Positions 20,935-33,026 of a DNA stretch of 64,000 nucleotides are shown one piece after another. The notes under the pieces are model-generated. The model saw only the letters and a program-made list of their open reading frames with translations. It was not told the DNA's origin and ran no database searches. The stretch is from Stomoxys calcitrans (Eukaryota; Arthropoda; Insecta; Diptera; Muscidae), in assembly GCF_963082655.1 (NCBI RefSeq), contig NC_081552.1:196430598-196494597 (forward strand). The letters are read 5' to 3'. A program made the position numbers and the translations under genes. Numbering within the stretch: position 1 is the first letter of the stretch; every line of letters starts with the position of its first letter.

Positions 20935-22394
20935 CGCTTTATATTTAATTGCTACACTATTGATCGTTTCGATCCAAATCACAGTTTCAGTGAAAATGGA
21001 ATATATATCAAAATATGTCCAATTTGAACCATTTTCAGTTTGGATGTCGGAAGGATTAATGATCGGTCTAAAAGACATTTCGTAATATGGTCCGATTTTA
21101 GCGAAATCGAGTAACAAATTCAGTTTCGATAGGCTAAGGACCCTAATTGCCAGAGCGGTGTAAATGGCAGCTGTATCTTAACATGGACCAATCAAGACCA
21201 GAATTGGATTGGATATTGGGAATTTTAAAACAACTCAATGTATCCAAATTCCAGCGAAATCGAATAATAATGCTCCTTTTATGGGCTTTAGACCCTATGT
21301 CGGAAGGTCGGTCAATAGGGCAGCAATAGCGAAATATGGTCTGATGTGGTTCATTTCCGGTTCAAACAAAGGGAGGCCTAGCCCAACTCACTTTTCTAAA
21401 TAACAGCGAAATCGAGTAATAAACGAGGCATTTAAAGAGCGCAGACCCTAAATCGTCAGATCGGTCTATATCAAAATAGGATCTAATCTGGACAATTTTC
21501 AGTTTGAATGTCGGAAGGCTTTATTCTCTTAACTCACTGAACAAAATCAGCTGTTATGGACTTTAGTCCCAAAATCGGCTGATCGATCTCCAAGGCATAT
21601 ATATCGAAATATGCTCCGATCTGGACAAACCACCTATGACCTTGAAATTTTGCACATTATCCCGCTAGCACCACAGCTCGAACCATTTCAAATTTCAAGG
21701 AGATATCTCTATCCGTTCTCGGGTAATCAATATGCCTGTTATGGTCTTAAGACCCTAAATGGGAAGATATCTCTATATAGTAGCTATGCCCAAATATGGT
21801 TCGAATCAGCACGTTCAAGAACTTTACCTGTATAAAAAATATTGAATAACTAATGCCCACATAGCAGCTACATCGAAATATGGTCTGATTTGGACCAAAT
21901 TCGGCACGGACTTTGAGTACAAGTCATTGTTCAATTTTTTAGAAAAAATATTGGTCTTTTTGGTAGCTATATCCAAATATAGACCGATCTGATCAAGCCC
22001 AACATAAGTCACTGTGTCAAATTTTAGCGAAATCGAATTATAAATGCGGCTTTTAGGGGGCCAAGACTTTAAATCGAGAGATCGGTCTATATGGCAGCTA
22101 TATCCAAATCTAGACCGATCTGTGTCAAATTGAAGAGGCATGTCGAAGGGCCTAACACAACTCACTGTCCCAAATTTCGGCAAGATCGAACAATAAATGC
22201 GAATAAATTGGAGGACATACAAAAACGACATCTGCAAAGGGTCAAGAAGTCCAATAGGGATATCGGTTTACATGGCAGCTATATCAGGTTATGAACCGAT
22301 TTACATCATACTTGGGGTAGTTATTGAAAGTCACAACAAAACACTTTGTGCAAGGTTCGAGGTTCAAGAGGCCAAGCTCCAAGTTTTTTTATAC
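20935..22394 (-). repeat. DINE-like tandem units, degenerate
   Basis: Diverged units of about 150-170 bp carry the phrases 'CGAAATATGGTC' and 'GGTCTATATGGCAGC'. At 22080-22120 one unit has a perfect 10-bp stem (GATCGGTCTA with TAGACCGATC) around 21 nt. The end near 22394 meets the start of an oppositely oriented element. No coding capacity. Confidence 0.55.
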
Positions 22395-23986
22395 CGGTTT
22401 TTTTTATACCTACAGGATGGGGGTATACTAATCTAGTCATTCCGTATGAAACACCTCGAAATATTGATCTAGGACCCCATAATGTATCGTCTCGACATTC
22501 TGAGTCGAACTAGCCATGCCCGTCCGTCCGTCTGTCGAAATCACGATAGCGGTCGAACGCATGAAATTTTGCACAGATACTTAATATTGATGTAGGTCGT
22601 TGAGGAGTGCCAATGGGCCATATCGTTTCAGATTTGGATAAATCTCACAAAAAGCTATATAAACCGATCTCCCGAATTGACTTCTTGCCTCCTTGGAAGC
22701 CGCAATTTATTATCCCATTTGGCTGAAATTTTGCACAAAAGGTTATGTTATGAGTTCAAACAGCTGTGACAGATACGGTTTAAATCGGCGAAGATCTTGA
22801 TATAGCCCCCATATAAACCGATCTCCCGATTTGACTTCTTGAGACCTAAGAAACCTTCATTTTCATCCGATTTGGCTGAAATTTGGAACAAAGACTTGAG
22901 TTATGACTACCAACATCCATACGAAGTATGATCCGATTTGGTCTATAAACAGATATAGCTCCCATATAAACCGATCTCCCGATTTGACTTTTGAGTCTTT
23001 ACAAGCCGCAATTTTTGCCCGATATGGCTGAAATTCTGCATGTAGTGTTCTGTTAAAACTTTCAACAATTGTCCCAAGTACGGTCCAAATTGGCCAAGAA
23101 CCGTAAATAGCTCCCATAGAAACTGATTCCCAGATATCACTTCTTGACCCCTTAGAAGCCTCATTTTTCATCTGATTTGGCTTAAATTTGGAGGATTTGA
23201 GTTATGACTTCCAACATCCGTACCGAGCATGATCCGAATCGGTCTGTAAACAGATAATGCCACCATAAAAATCGATCTCATGATTTGATTTCGTGAGCCC
23301 TTACAAGTCGCAACTTTCGCCTGATTTGGCCGAAATTTAGAAAAAAGATTTGACGTTGGAAGTCATACTTCCAACGTCCGTGCCAAGTATGATCCGAATC
23401 GGTCTATACACAGATATAGGCCCCATATAAACCGGTCTCCCGATTAAACTTCTTGAGACTTTAGAAGCCTAAATTTTCATCTGATTTGGTTAAGCTTTGA
23501 AATAAAGACTGACTTCCAAGATCCATGTCAAGTATGATTCGAATCGGCTAAGAACCTGATGTAGCTGCCATATATACCGATCTCCCGATTTGACTTATTG
23601 AGTCCTTACAAGCCGCAATTTTTATCCGATATGGCTGAAATTTTGCATGCGACACTTCCGACTTCCAACAACTGTGCCAAATACGGTTTAAATGGGCCAA
23701 GAACCTGATATAGCTCCCATAAAAACCGATCTCCCGATTTGATTTCTTGAGTCCTTACAACCCCCAATTTTTGCCCGATTTGGGCAAATACGGTCCAAAT
23801 CGGTCTATAACCTGATAAAGCTTCCATCCAAACCGGTCGCTCGATCACCCTTGTTCGGTTCCTAGAAGCTTAAATTTTTGCTGGTTTGACAAAAGTTTGG
23901 TATGTAGAATGAAATTATGTAGAATCCATGGTTGTGGGTTACCAAGATTCGGCCGAACGAACTTAGCACGCTTTTACTTGTTTTTT
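22395..23986 (+). mobile_element. Full DINE/Helentron-like element (type A)
   Basis: Left end: 'GGATGGGGGTATACTAAT', then 'CATTCCGT' and a GTCCGTCCGTCTGTC tract (22520-22536). The middle holds about eight diverged units. Right end: the hairpin GATTCGGCCGAACGAAC followed by TTAGCACGCTTTTACTTG. A microsatellite near the 5' side, tandem units, and a hairpin near the 3' end match the known layout of Drosophila DINE-1/Helentron-associated elements. Family placement is by structure. Confidence 0.68.
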
Positions 23987-24029
23987 AACTGTATAGGCAA
24001 AAGATGGGTTTAGCTTTATTTTTTTCTGG

Positions 24030-25468
24030 AATTTGTATACCACCTTCCACCCCCCTATGGTGGAAGGTGGTATACAAATTTCGTCATTCCGTTTGTAACG
24101 CCTCGCAATATACGTCTAAGACCTATAGATGCATGGCAAGATCGACCCATTTCAAGTCGATCTAGCCATGTTCGTCCGTCCGTCTGTTTGTCCGTCCGTC
24201 CCTCCGTCTGTTGAAAGCACGCTAACTTTCGAAGAAGTAACTCTTATTAGTGTGGGTCGGTTGGGATTGTAAATGGATCAAATCGGTCCATGTTTTGATA
24301 TAGCTGCCATATAAACCGATATTGGGTCTTGCCTTCTTGAGCCTCTAGAGAGCACAATTCTTATCCGATTTGTCTGAAATTTAACGTGACTTGTTTTGTT
24401 ATGATTTTCAACAACTGTGTAAAGTATGGTTTAAATTGGTTCATAACCTGATATAGCTGCCATATAAACCGATCTGGAATCTTGACTTCATGAGCCTCTA
24501 GAGGGCGCAATTATTATTCAATTTATCTGAAATTTTGAGCAACAGCTTCTCCTATAACTTCCATCGTACGTGTCGAATGTGGTCCGAATCGGTCTATAGT
24601 CTGATACAGCTCCCATATAAACCGATCTCCCTAGTTTACTTCTTGAGCCTCTAGAAGGCACAGTTCCTATCCAATTTGGCTGAAATTTTGCATGACGTGA
24701 TTTGTTATGACTTTCAACAATTGTGCTAAGTATGGTTTAAATCGGTCCATAACCTGATATAGCTGACATATAAATCGATCTGGGATCTTGACTTCTTAAG
24801 CCTCTAGAGGGCGCAGTTCCTATCCGATTTGGCTGAAATTTAGCACGACTTGGTTTGTTATGACTTTCAACAACTTTACTAAGTAAGGTTCAAATCGGTC
24901 CATAACCTGATATAGCTGCCATATAAACCGATCTAGGGTCTTGATTTCTTGAGCCTCTAGAGGGCGCAATTCTTACCCAATTTGGCTGAAATTTAGCACT
25001 ACTTGGTTTGTTATGACTTCCAACAACTGTACTAAGTATGGTTTAAATCGGTCCATAACCTGATATAGCTGACATATAAATCGATCTGGGATCTTGACTT
25101 CTTAAGCCTCTAGAGGGCGCAGTTCCTATCCGATTTGGCTGAAATTTAGCACTACTTGGTTTGTTATGACTTGCAACAACTGTACTAAGTATGGTTTAAA
25201 TCGGTCCATAACCTGCTATAGCTGTCATATAAACCGAACTGGAATCTTGACTTTTTCAGCCTCTAGAGGGCGCAATTATTACCCGATTTGGCTGAAATTT
25301 TGTTCTCTCATGACCTTCAACATACATGTCAAACATGGTCTGAATCGGTCTATAGCCAGAAACAGCACAACAGAGATACCGGGAAAGAACTTGACATATT
25401 TCATTCATGGTGGAGGGTATATAAGATTCGGCCCGGCCGAACTTAGCACGCTTTAACTTGTTTTTTTC
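24030..25468 (+). mobile_element. Full DINE/Helentron-like element (type A) with terminal inverted repeat
   Basis: The left edge is a perfect 22-bp inverted repeat (24030-24051 and 24059-24080) with a 7-nt loop. Then come CATTCCGTTTGTAACG, an extended (GTCY)n tract (about 24172-24212), and about seven units of 150 bp containing TATAGCTGCCATATAAACC. The last part has GGAGGGTATATAAG and the hairpin TTCGGCCCGGCCGAA. The tail is TTAGCACGCTTTAACTTG. Units are more alike than in most neighbours. Confidence 0.7.
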
Positions 25469-27450
25469 TGGATTCAGATTCTTGACTGCTTTCAATATTA
25501 TTGAAATTTTGTTTAAATTTTTATTATCAATTGTAAGTCTTTGATTCATTCACACAGTTTTTTGTCTTTTATGGAAATTCCCAATGTCGTTGGGTTTAAA
25601 GCACGTGTTTGACGCCCTAGCATAGGCTTTAAATTTTTTCTTTCGAAGTTATGCAGTTAAAAATATATATAAAAACACTATAGGACTATCACATGTTCTT
25701 AATTCACATTGTGTGTTACTTTTCTGTGTCTTTGTTGTTTATTTTTTAACTGTTATTCAATTTACGATTTATTTAAAATTGGATTTTAAGTTTTCAATTT
25801 TTTTTTATATATTTTTTTCGGCACTCGTGTTTCGAGAATATTGCGTTGCCTATACTTTATCAAAGTGGTAAAAATATATTTCTAGTGGTTCTTCTATGTT
25901 TGATTCCTTCTTTTTGTTTCGTTTACAAAATCTATTTTATTACTTTTTTCTTATGTTGCCATAAGATACGGTGGATGTTTTTTTCTATATGCAGCACATA
26001 TAGGTTTGTTGTGTTGGTTTTGATTTTTATTTTGTTTTTTAAATTAGGTATTAAGCAGATTTGGTGTGTTTTATAGGCTTTGTCACACGACGACGACGAC
26101 GAGGACGAGACGAGAACACAGCAAATACTATTTTCGAAATTTTTATAGACGCGTTGCAATAGCTGGCAGACGTTCTGCGTATTATCACCGCGGCAATACT
26201 CTTCTTTTATTTTTTTTTTGAGGTATTTAAAATGTTTTTCTTGGTCTCCCTCGACTAAAGAAGAAAGCCAAGCAACAGCAATGACAGACAGCAGTGGCAC
26301 AACTAATTGCGGTCTTCTTAGCACGAAAATGCTGCGTCTGCTGCTGCTTCTACTGTTGGTGGCCTCTCTTGAGGGGAACTTCTGATGATGAAGGCGATGC
26401 TGCTGCTGCTGCTCTGGATGCACGTTAAGTGTTATTTTTGGGATTTCAACACTCAAGCAGGGGCAGCAAAGGAAATATTTTTTCTGTTCTGTTCTGTTCA
26501 GTTTTTTTTTTTTTTTTTTTGTTAGGTGGCCAGCAAAAGCGTCTAATTGTTAGCACGTCTTAGGTTAGTGAATGCTGTTAGTCAGGGATTTAGTATATGG
26601 TATGGACTGATTTTGAGAGAATTTACAAACAAAACAACAACAAAATTTGACTCAAAGAATTTGTCATTTCGAAAAATTATTTCTTTTTTTTTGTCAAATT
26701 TTTCTTGTTGCTTGCCTTGTCTATGCTTCGTTGTTAGTTCTTTGTGTGTTTGTTTTTTGTTTTGAATAGAAAAGAAATTTACGTGTATTATTGGCAAAAG
26801 TGATGAAATTTTGCTGTGCTTCTTCTTTTTCCGGGGGGGCGGGTGGGTGGAGAGCTTCTATGGCTGTACGAGTATTCCTTAATATTGCTTTGCTGGTATT
26901 AAAATTGCTTTAGCGGCATCTAGTTTCGGTGTGCTTGGTGGCTGTTGTTCCTTGTCTTTTTTTTCGTTTCTTTCAAAAGATTTCAATCGCCTTGTGGGAT
27001 ATTTGTCGTGTTTTCGCTGTGCTTTTTTTCGATATAATTTCTGCGATGTTGTCTTTTGAGGTTCCTTTTTTTCTCTCTTGGTTTATTGAAATGCTTTAGC
27101 GTTTAGAGCAGGGGGTTGGGCAAAGGCGACGGCAGGGTTCTGTAAGTACATTAAAATGACAAAAACACTAAGTAAATATACAAAGAAAAACAAAAAAAAA
27201 AAGAATATTAATACACACACACACACACACACATGAAAAAAAACATCTATAGATACCAAAGTATCTACACCAAAAAAAAACTAAAATAAGAATAAAAAGC
27301 TGTAGTAAATATATGACTTAATGACTAATAAAACTATTTTTTGTTGTTTTTAAGCTTGTCCTATTGACCTAGAACTGGCAAATAGGGTGAAGAAGGTGCC
27401 TATTAGCACCCAAATCGTTTCAAATCTCAGTGAAATGCCGATGCGTGGGC
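25469..27450. other. Low-copy A/T-rich sequence; possible upstream bol noncoding exon
   Basis: No coding exon is supported. T runs are common on the plus strand. On the minus strand 26460-26090 is richer in G+C than its surroundings and holds CAG and CGT/CGA trinucleotide repeats. It gives an open frame of up to 174 codons with no recognisable domain. This could be a 5'UTR exon of bol or of another minus-strand transcript. A CA run lies at 27215-27232. Confidence 0.35.
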
Positions 27451-27454
27451 CATT

Positions 27455-27740
27455 TTATACCCACCATCCACCATGGCATGGGGGTATACTAATTTCGCCA
27501 ATCCGTTTGTAACGTGAAGCGTGATATTAGCAGTCAATGAAGACACTGCAAATAAACTGCAGTCAAATGGCTATCGTATAAGCGTAAGACTGACAAGCTC
27601 CATCGCAAGGCCCATTTCGTATATGGAGGATGGAAGCAGGACCACTGTAAGTATCGAATGATTAAGGTGATACTAATCTATACCACAGTATAGCGGACAC
27701 TAACAAACTTATCCTACGTGGAGTTGAATCAAGAAGGATA
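27455..27740 (+). repeat. Truncated DINE-like 5' end and unclear sequence
   Basis: Positions 27455-27515 start like the plus-oriented DINE elements (CCACCATGGCATGGGGG, then CCGTTTGTAACG). The element is then lost; no (GTCY)n tract or units follow. The rest to 27740 is unrecognised. Confidence 0.45.
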
Positions 27741-28632
27741 CAAATTATGGGGGGTGGGGGGATATCAAATACTCTTCATTTGAGCTCCATTTTTTCCTAG
27801 TCGGCAAACATGACCGATTTAGGGGGTGTTTTGGGGGATGGGGCAGCCACTCAGTGACTTGGCTTTGAAAATATCTGTCAGATACGTGATCTATTCTAAC
27901 AACCCTCTTATTTGAGCCTCATATTGCAATAGTCAGCAAACACTTCCTACTTGGGTGGTGTTGTGGGGGTGGGGTGGCCCCATAGACACTTTTCCCGAAT
28001 ATTGATATCAAATTCGTGCTTTACTCCCGAAGACCTTTCATTTGAGCCCCACATTGCTATGGTCGTAAATTTGTCTTCTTTGGGGTATATTTTCGGGGAT
28101 TGGATTGGATTTCAGATTTGTATTCTACACTCAAATACCTTTTATTTAACCCCCCAAGTTCAGTAAATAAGTCCTGTTTGGGGGGTGTTTTGGGAAAGGG
28201 GTGGACCCCCAGAAACTTTGGCCCAAAATTTGGATATCAGATTCGTATTTTACTCGCAAATACCATTCATTTGAGTCCCATATTGCCATGGTCCGTAAAT
28301 ATGTCCGATTTGGGGTGTTTTGGGGGTTGGGGTGGTCCCCCTTTGCTTGGTCCGACAATTGAATATCAGATACGTTTTCTTATCCTAAATACCTTTCATT
28401 TGAGTCCCATATTGTCGTGATTGGTCTAAATATATGTTTGGTAGGATTTAGGGTGGGGCAGCCCCCCTAGGTATCCCATCCGAAATTTGGATAACAAATT
28501 TTTTGTTTTTAGGTTACTATAAGAGAGCACACAAAATTTCGACTAAATCGCACCACCCATCGCCGAGATCTGGCGTTTCTGAAAATTAGGGTAAGGGGGA
28601 GGGTCCGCCCCCCCTTCAGATATCAAAAAACA
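27741..28632 (+). repeat. Tandem family C, ~130-bp units
   Basis: Units contain CATTTGAGCCCCATATTGC, GGTGTTTTGGGG and TGGATATCAGATTCGT and repeat at about 130 bp with much divergence. The block ends with a non-repeated tail near 28500-28632 (GAGATCTGGCGTTTCTGAAAA). The same order of units and tail appears at 39940-41400, so this is a dispersed element with an internal array, not a simple satellite. Confidence 0.65.
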
Positions 28633-28759
28633 CAAATTGATTTTTATGTATAATATTGTGAAAGGTATTGTTCTTTTAGCTTGTTTTTCGCAGTGTATTA
28701 ATACCTATCTATACATAAGCACAATATTGTTTAGAAAGAGTAGCCAAACACATATAAAA

Positions 28760-29928
28760 AACAAGTATTGGGTTGTCCAAAAAGTAATTGCGGATTTTTC
28801 AAAAGAAAGTAAATGCATTTTTAATAAAACTTAGAACGAACCTTAATCAAATATACTTTTATTACACTTTTTTTCCAAAGGAAACTAAAAGTAACAGCTG
28901 ATAACTGACAGAAGAAAGAATGCAATTACAGAGTCACAAGCTGTGAAAAAATTTGTCAACGCCGACTATATGAAAAATCCGCAATTACTTTTTGGGCAAA
29001 CCATAAGACTGTGCTAAATTCGGCCGGGCCGAATTTTATATACCCTCCACCATGGATCGCATTTGTCGATATATCAAGTTATAGTCCGATTCGGACCATA
29101 AATGAATGCTGAACATTGTAGAAGTCATTGTGTAATATTTCAGTTCATTCGGATAAGAATTGCGCCTTGCAGAGGCTCAGGAAGCAAAATCGGGAGATCG
29201 GTTTACATGGGAGCTGTATCAAGCCATTGATCGATTCTGACCATATTAGACACGTATGTTGAAGGTCATTAGAGAAGCCGTTGTACAAAATCTCTTCCAA
29301 ATCGGATGAGAATTGCGCCCTCTAGAGGCTCAAGAAGACGGTGCCCTCTAGAGGCCAGATCGGTTTATATGGCAGCTACATCAGGTTATGTAGCGATTTG
29401 CGCCATACTCAGCAAAGTAATTGGAAGTCATAACAAAACACTTCGTGCAAAATTTCAGAGGCTCAAAAAGTCAAGACCCAAGATCGGTTTATATGGCAGC
29501 TATAACAAAACATGTATCGATTTGAACCATACTTGGAGCAGTTGTTGGAAGTAATACCAAAACACCACGAGCAAAATTTCAGCCAAATCGGACGAGAATT
29601 GCGCTATAAAGCGCCTCAAGGAGTCAAGACGCAAGATCAGTTTATATGGCAGCTATATCAAAACATGGACCGATTTGGCCCATTACAATCCCAACCGACC
29701 TACACTAATATAAAGAATTTGTGCAAAATTTCAGGCGGCTAACTTCACCCCTTCGAAAGTTAGTGAGCTTTTGATAGACGGACGGACGGACGGACGGACA
29801 GACGGACGGACATGGCTGGTTCAACTTAAAATGTCATGACGATCAAGGGGTCTTAGACGAATATTTCGAGGAGTTACGAACATAATGACGAAATTAGTAT
29901 ACCCTCATCCTATGGTGGAGGGTATAAA
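28760..29928 (-). mobile_element. DINE-like element (type A) interrupted by a MITE
   Basis: Read on plus, its hairpin end is ACAAGTA, then the MITE (28768-29003), then the rest: AGACTGTGCTAAATTCGGCCGGGCC. Joining the two sides gives the usual terminal phrase with one TA, so the MITE came later. The body holds about five units. A long GGAC run (about 29776-29814) is the complement of (GTCC)n. The end near 29928 is CCTATGGTGGAGGG. Confidence 0.7.
28768..29003. mobile_element. Mariner-type MITE, 236 bp, copy 1
   Basis: Inverted ends TTGGGTTGTCC and GGGCAAACCA are flanked by TA on both sides (28766-28767, 29004-29005). The inner part of the inverted repeat includes AAAAAGTAATTGCGG. TA duplication and end sequence fit the Tc1/mariner superfamily. 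There is no coding capacity. A very similar copy is at 41453-41689. Confidence 0.88.
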
Positions 29929-30546
29929 AATGGCAAAAAAAAAAAATAATTTATTTATTTGAAACTACATCAAGCGAATTAATGAAGAAATAAGCACCCA
30001 AAGAAAATACAACACAAGTAAATACTCGTACATACATAAAGAGATGTATACATGACGACTTTACCTAGATATATCTATGCCAAAGTATAACAAAAAAAAA
30101 AAAAATAAATAGAACCGAAAAATTTAATTAATTTCCCACTATGCCATAAGACAAAGAGTAAAAGGGAATTAAGAGACAACAAACAACAGAAACAGACTTT
30201 CAATTTATTTCAAATTTATGTGTCTTCATTTATTAAGGACTCTGCGTTGTTGTTCTCCATCACCGATCACATTATTTTTGGGAAACACAAAAGGAAAATG
30301 CTCTCAATGTGAGTCTTTAGGCCGAAAGTGAAATATGCAATTTTAAGAGACAACTCTCATTTCCTTTGAAGTTAGGCCACAAGAAAATAAGCTGTCAACT
30401 GCAAACTGTCAACTGTGCCAATTTTATTCTTACCTTCAATAAATGAATGTTTTATTCAGAGATTGCCCCATGTATTTTAACAAAAGGAGTCCAAATTAAA
30501 AAACAAAAAAAAAAACAAGATAATGAAAAAATTGCAAACGAAAAAC
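29929..30546. other. Low-copy noncoding sequence
   Basis: A/T rich with short A runs near 29937, 30090 and 30505. No exon or RNA gene was seen. The last 85 bases (from about 30461, GATTGCCCCATG) recur at 31314 as part of a local duplication that includes the next SINE. Confidence 0.5.
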
Positions 30547-30571
30547 TCAGAGCAAGGTTTCAAAACTAAAA

Positions 30572-30829
30572 ATTGTCCATAAAGAAGATGCCACTAAGGA
30601 ACTGGAGCAAACTTCTCACATATCACAGAGTGTTGTCCGATTCAAATTTTAAGCTCAACATTAAGGGGCCTCCTATTTATAGCCGAGCCCGAACGGCGTG
30701 CCGCAATGAGACACCTCTTTGGAAAGAAGTTTAAACAAGGCAAAGCACCTCACAAATGTCGCCAGCATTAAGAGGGAACTACCACCGTAGAACATTTTTT
30801 CTGTTGTTCTCGCCAGGATTCGAACCCTG
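30572..30829 (-). mobile_element. tRNA-derived SINE, head truncated
   Basis: This shows the same body as the other copies but stops inside the tRNA-like head, just after the B-box region (GGATTCGAACCC on plus). There it passes straight into LINE endonuclease sequence. It belongs to a local duplication with the copy at 31409-31634. Confidence 0.7.
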
Positions 30830-30831
30830 TC

Positions 30832-31310
30832 GGCGGGGGTGACCTTGCGATAATTGTAGATGACAGCGACATCGACTGTATGGTGGTTAGCTATAGCCAG
30901 TGGGAAGTCTGCATTTGTGCAGAAGGGCGTTGCGGTAAAATGTTCTTGGCTAGCATCTATAGTAGGTTTAGTGCCGACTTGGAGCCCTATCTTGGATATA
31001 TGAAAACGTGGCTACCACTCATGAGTAGCAATCCGCTCATCCTAAGTCTAGACGCTTACGCAACCTTCCAGATTTGATTCTCGAAAATGGCCCAGCACTT
31101 GCTTGGTCATGAGAATCGCTATCGTGGGCAGTTGCTCAGCGAATGATTGACTTTGAAAGTCTGGACGCTTACGCAACCTCCCTGATGTGATTCTCGAAAA
31201 TAAACCAGCATTTTATTGGTCATAAGAATGGTGTGTTGAACATGCCGAGCGAGAAGTATGCCTTTGATGGGCCTTCAGGCGTTAGTGACATTGACGTTAG
31301 GGCTGCAAGT
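30832..31310 (+). pseudogene. LINE endonuclease fragment
   Basis: The translation resembles an AP-type endonuclease of R1-like LINEs (SYSQWEVCI, then NPLILSLDAYAT, where intact copies would read LDANA). Two stretches beginning AGTCT(A/G)GACGCTTACGC (about 31044 and 31159) are a partial internal duplication. It ends with DIDVR-like residues near 31300. Several stops and shifts make it nonfunctional. Confidence 0.6.
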
Positions 31311-31408
31311 GGATTGCCCCATGCATTATAACAAAAGGAGTCCAAATTAAAAAATAAGATAATGAAAAAATTGCAATTGAAATACTCAGACCAAGGTTTC
31401 AAAATTAA

Positions 31409-31634
31409 AATTTGCCCATAAATATTCCACGAAGGAACTGGGCCACAATTCTTGGTGTCACAGTGGGACACCTCTTTGGAAAAAAGTTTAACCATGGCAT
31501 AGTACCTCAAAAATGTCGCCAGCAGTAAGAGGGGATAACCACCGCTGAAAATTTTTTCTGATGTTCTCGCCAGGATACGAACCCAGGCGTTCAGCGTCAT
31601 AGGCACACATGCTAATCCCTGAGCCACTGTGGCC
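31409..31634 (-). mobile_element. tRNA-derived SINE, internally deleted
   Basis: Tail, central body and tRNA head are present, but about 80 bp around the usual 'CAATGAGTGCAGTCC' part are missing. The head ends at GTGGCC. The right flank CAGAGCAAGGTTTAAAAC (31639 on) matches CAGAGCAAGGTTTCAAAAC at 30549, left of the previous SINE. This suggests one original insertion with a long target duplication, later split by duplication. Confidence 0.7.
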
Positions 31635-31691
31635 TCCCAGAGCAAGGTTTAAAACATCAAGCTAAATTAGAAAAAGTGTAAGTGATTAATA

Positions 31692-32503
31692 ACAAGTAAG
31701 AGCGTGCTAAGTTCGGCCGGGCCGAATCTTATATACCCTCCACCATTGATCGCATTTCTCGAGTTCTATGCGCTGTATCTCTTTTTAGACAAACATAGAA
31801 TATTGAATAAGAACTGTTATGCTATTGGAGCTATATCAAGTTATAGTCTGATTCGGACCATAAATGAATGCTTAACATCGTAGAAGACATTGTGTAATAT
31901 TTCAGTTCATTCGGATAAGAATTGCGCCTTGTAGGGGCTCAAGAAGCAAAATCGGGAGATAGGTCTATATGGGAGCTGTATCAAGCTATTGATCGATTCA
32001 GACCATATTAGACACGTATGTTGAAGGTCATGAGAGAAGCCGTTGTACAAAATTTCAGCCAAATCGGATGAGAATTGCGCCCTCTAGAGGCTCAAGAAGT
32101 CAAAATCCCAGATCGGTTTACATGGCAGCTATATCAGGTTATGAACTGATTTGCGCCATATTTAGTACAGTTATTGGAAGTCATAACAAAACACCTCATG
32201 CAAAATTTCAGCCAAGTCGAATAAGAGTTGAGCCCTCTAGATGCTCAAGAAGTCAAGATCCAAGATCGGTATATATGGCAGCTATACATTAACCAATGTG
32301 GCCCATTTACAATCCCAACCGACCTACACTGATAAGAAGTAGTTGTGCAAAATTTCAAGCGTCTAGCTTTATTCCTTCGAAAGTTAACGATCAAGAATAC
32401 TATTGTATATATACTTTGTTGGGTCTCAGATCACTATTTCGATGAGTTACAAACGGAATGACGAAATAAGTATATCTCCATTCTATGACTGAGAGTTTAA
32501 AAA
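31692..32503 (-). mobile_element. DINE-like element (type A)
   Basis: The hairpin end is AACAAGTAAGAGCGTGCTAAG followed by TTCGGCCGGGCCGAA. A few units follow, then the terminal phrase with GTATATCTCC near 32470-32500. The GAC microsatellite is almost lost. It lies back to back, in the same orientation, with the next element. Confidence 0.62.
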
Positions 32504-33026
32504 ACAAGTAAATGTGTGATGCGTGCTAAGTTCGGCCGCGCCGAATCGGTTTATATGTAAGCTATATCAGGTTATGGATCGATTTCGACAGTACTTGGCA
32601 CAGTTGTTGCAAGTCGTCACAGAACACTAGGTACAAAATTTCAGTCAAATCGGACAAAAATTACGGCTTGTAAGGGCTCAGGAAGCCAAATCGGGAGGAT
32701 TGGACAACAATTGCGGCTTCCAGAGGCTCAAGATCTCAAATCAGAAGATCGGTTTATATGGGAGCAATATCTAAATCAGCGCCGATATGGCTTATTTTCA
32801 TTTTACAACAACCTACATCAGTGTCAAGTATTTGTGCAAAAGTTCAAGTGGCTAGCTGTAAGCGTTTGACCGCTATCGTGATTTCGACAGACCGACGGAC
32901 ACGGCTAGATCGGCTCAGAACATCGAAACAATCAAGAATATATATACTTCACGGGGTCTTATTTCGAGGTGTTACAAACGGAATCACTACTTTAGTATAC
33001 CCCTATCCTAAGGTGGTTGGTATAAA
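32504..33026 (-). mobile_element. Short DINE-like element (type A) ending inside transposase sequence
   Basis: It begins AACAAGTAAATGTGTG, then TTCGGCCGCGCCGAA. It has about two units, a short GACAGACCGACGGAC tract (32887-32901) and ends CCTAAGGTGGTTGGTAT at 33008-33022. The next base starts mariner-type transposase codons. The same junction, with the same unusual AAGG in place of ATGG, is seen at 60088. Confidence 0.65.

Noticed and set aside
25932..26456. 174-codon minus-strand gene
   Set aside because: It has no recognisable domain, low-complexity Gln and Ser runs and a Lys/Asn/Ile-rich end typical of untranslated DNA. It is kept only as a possible noncoding exon.
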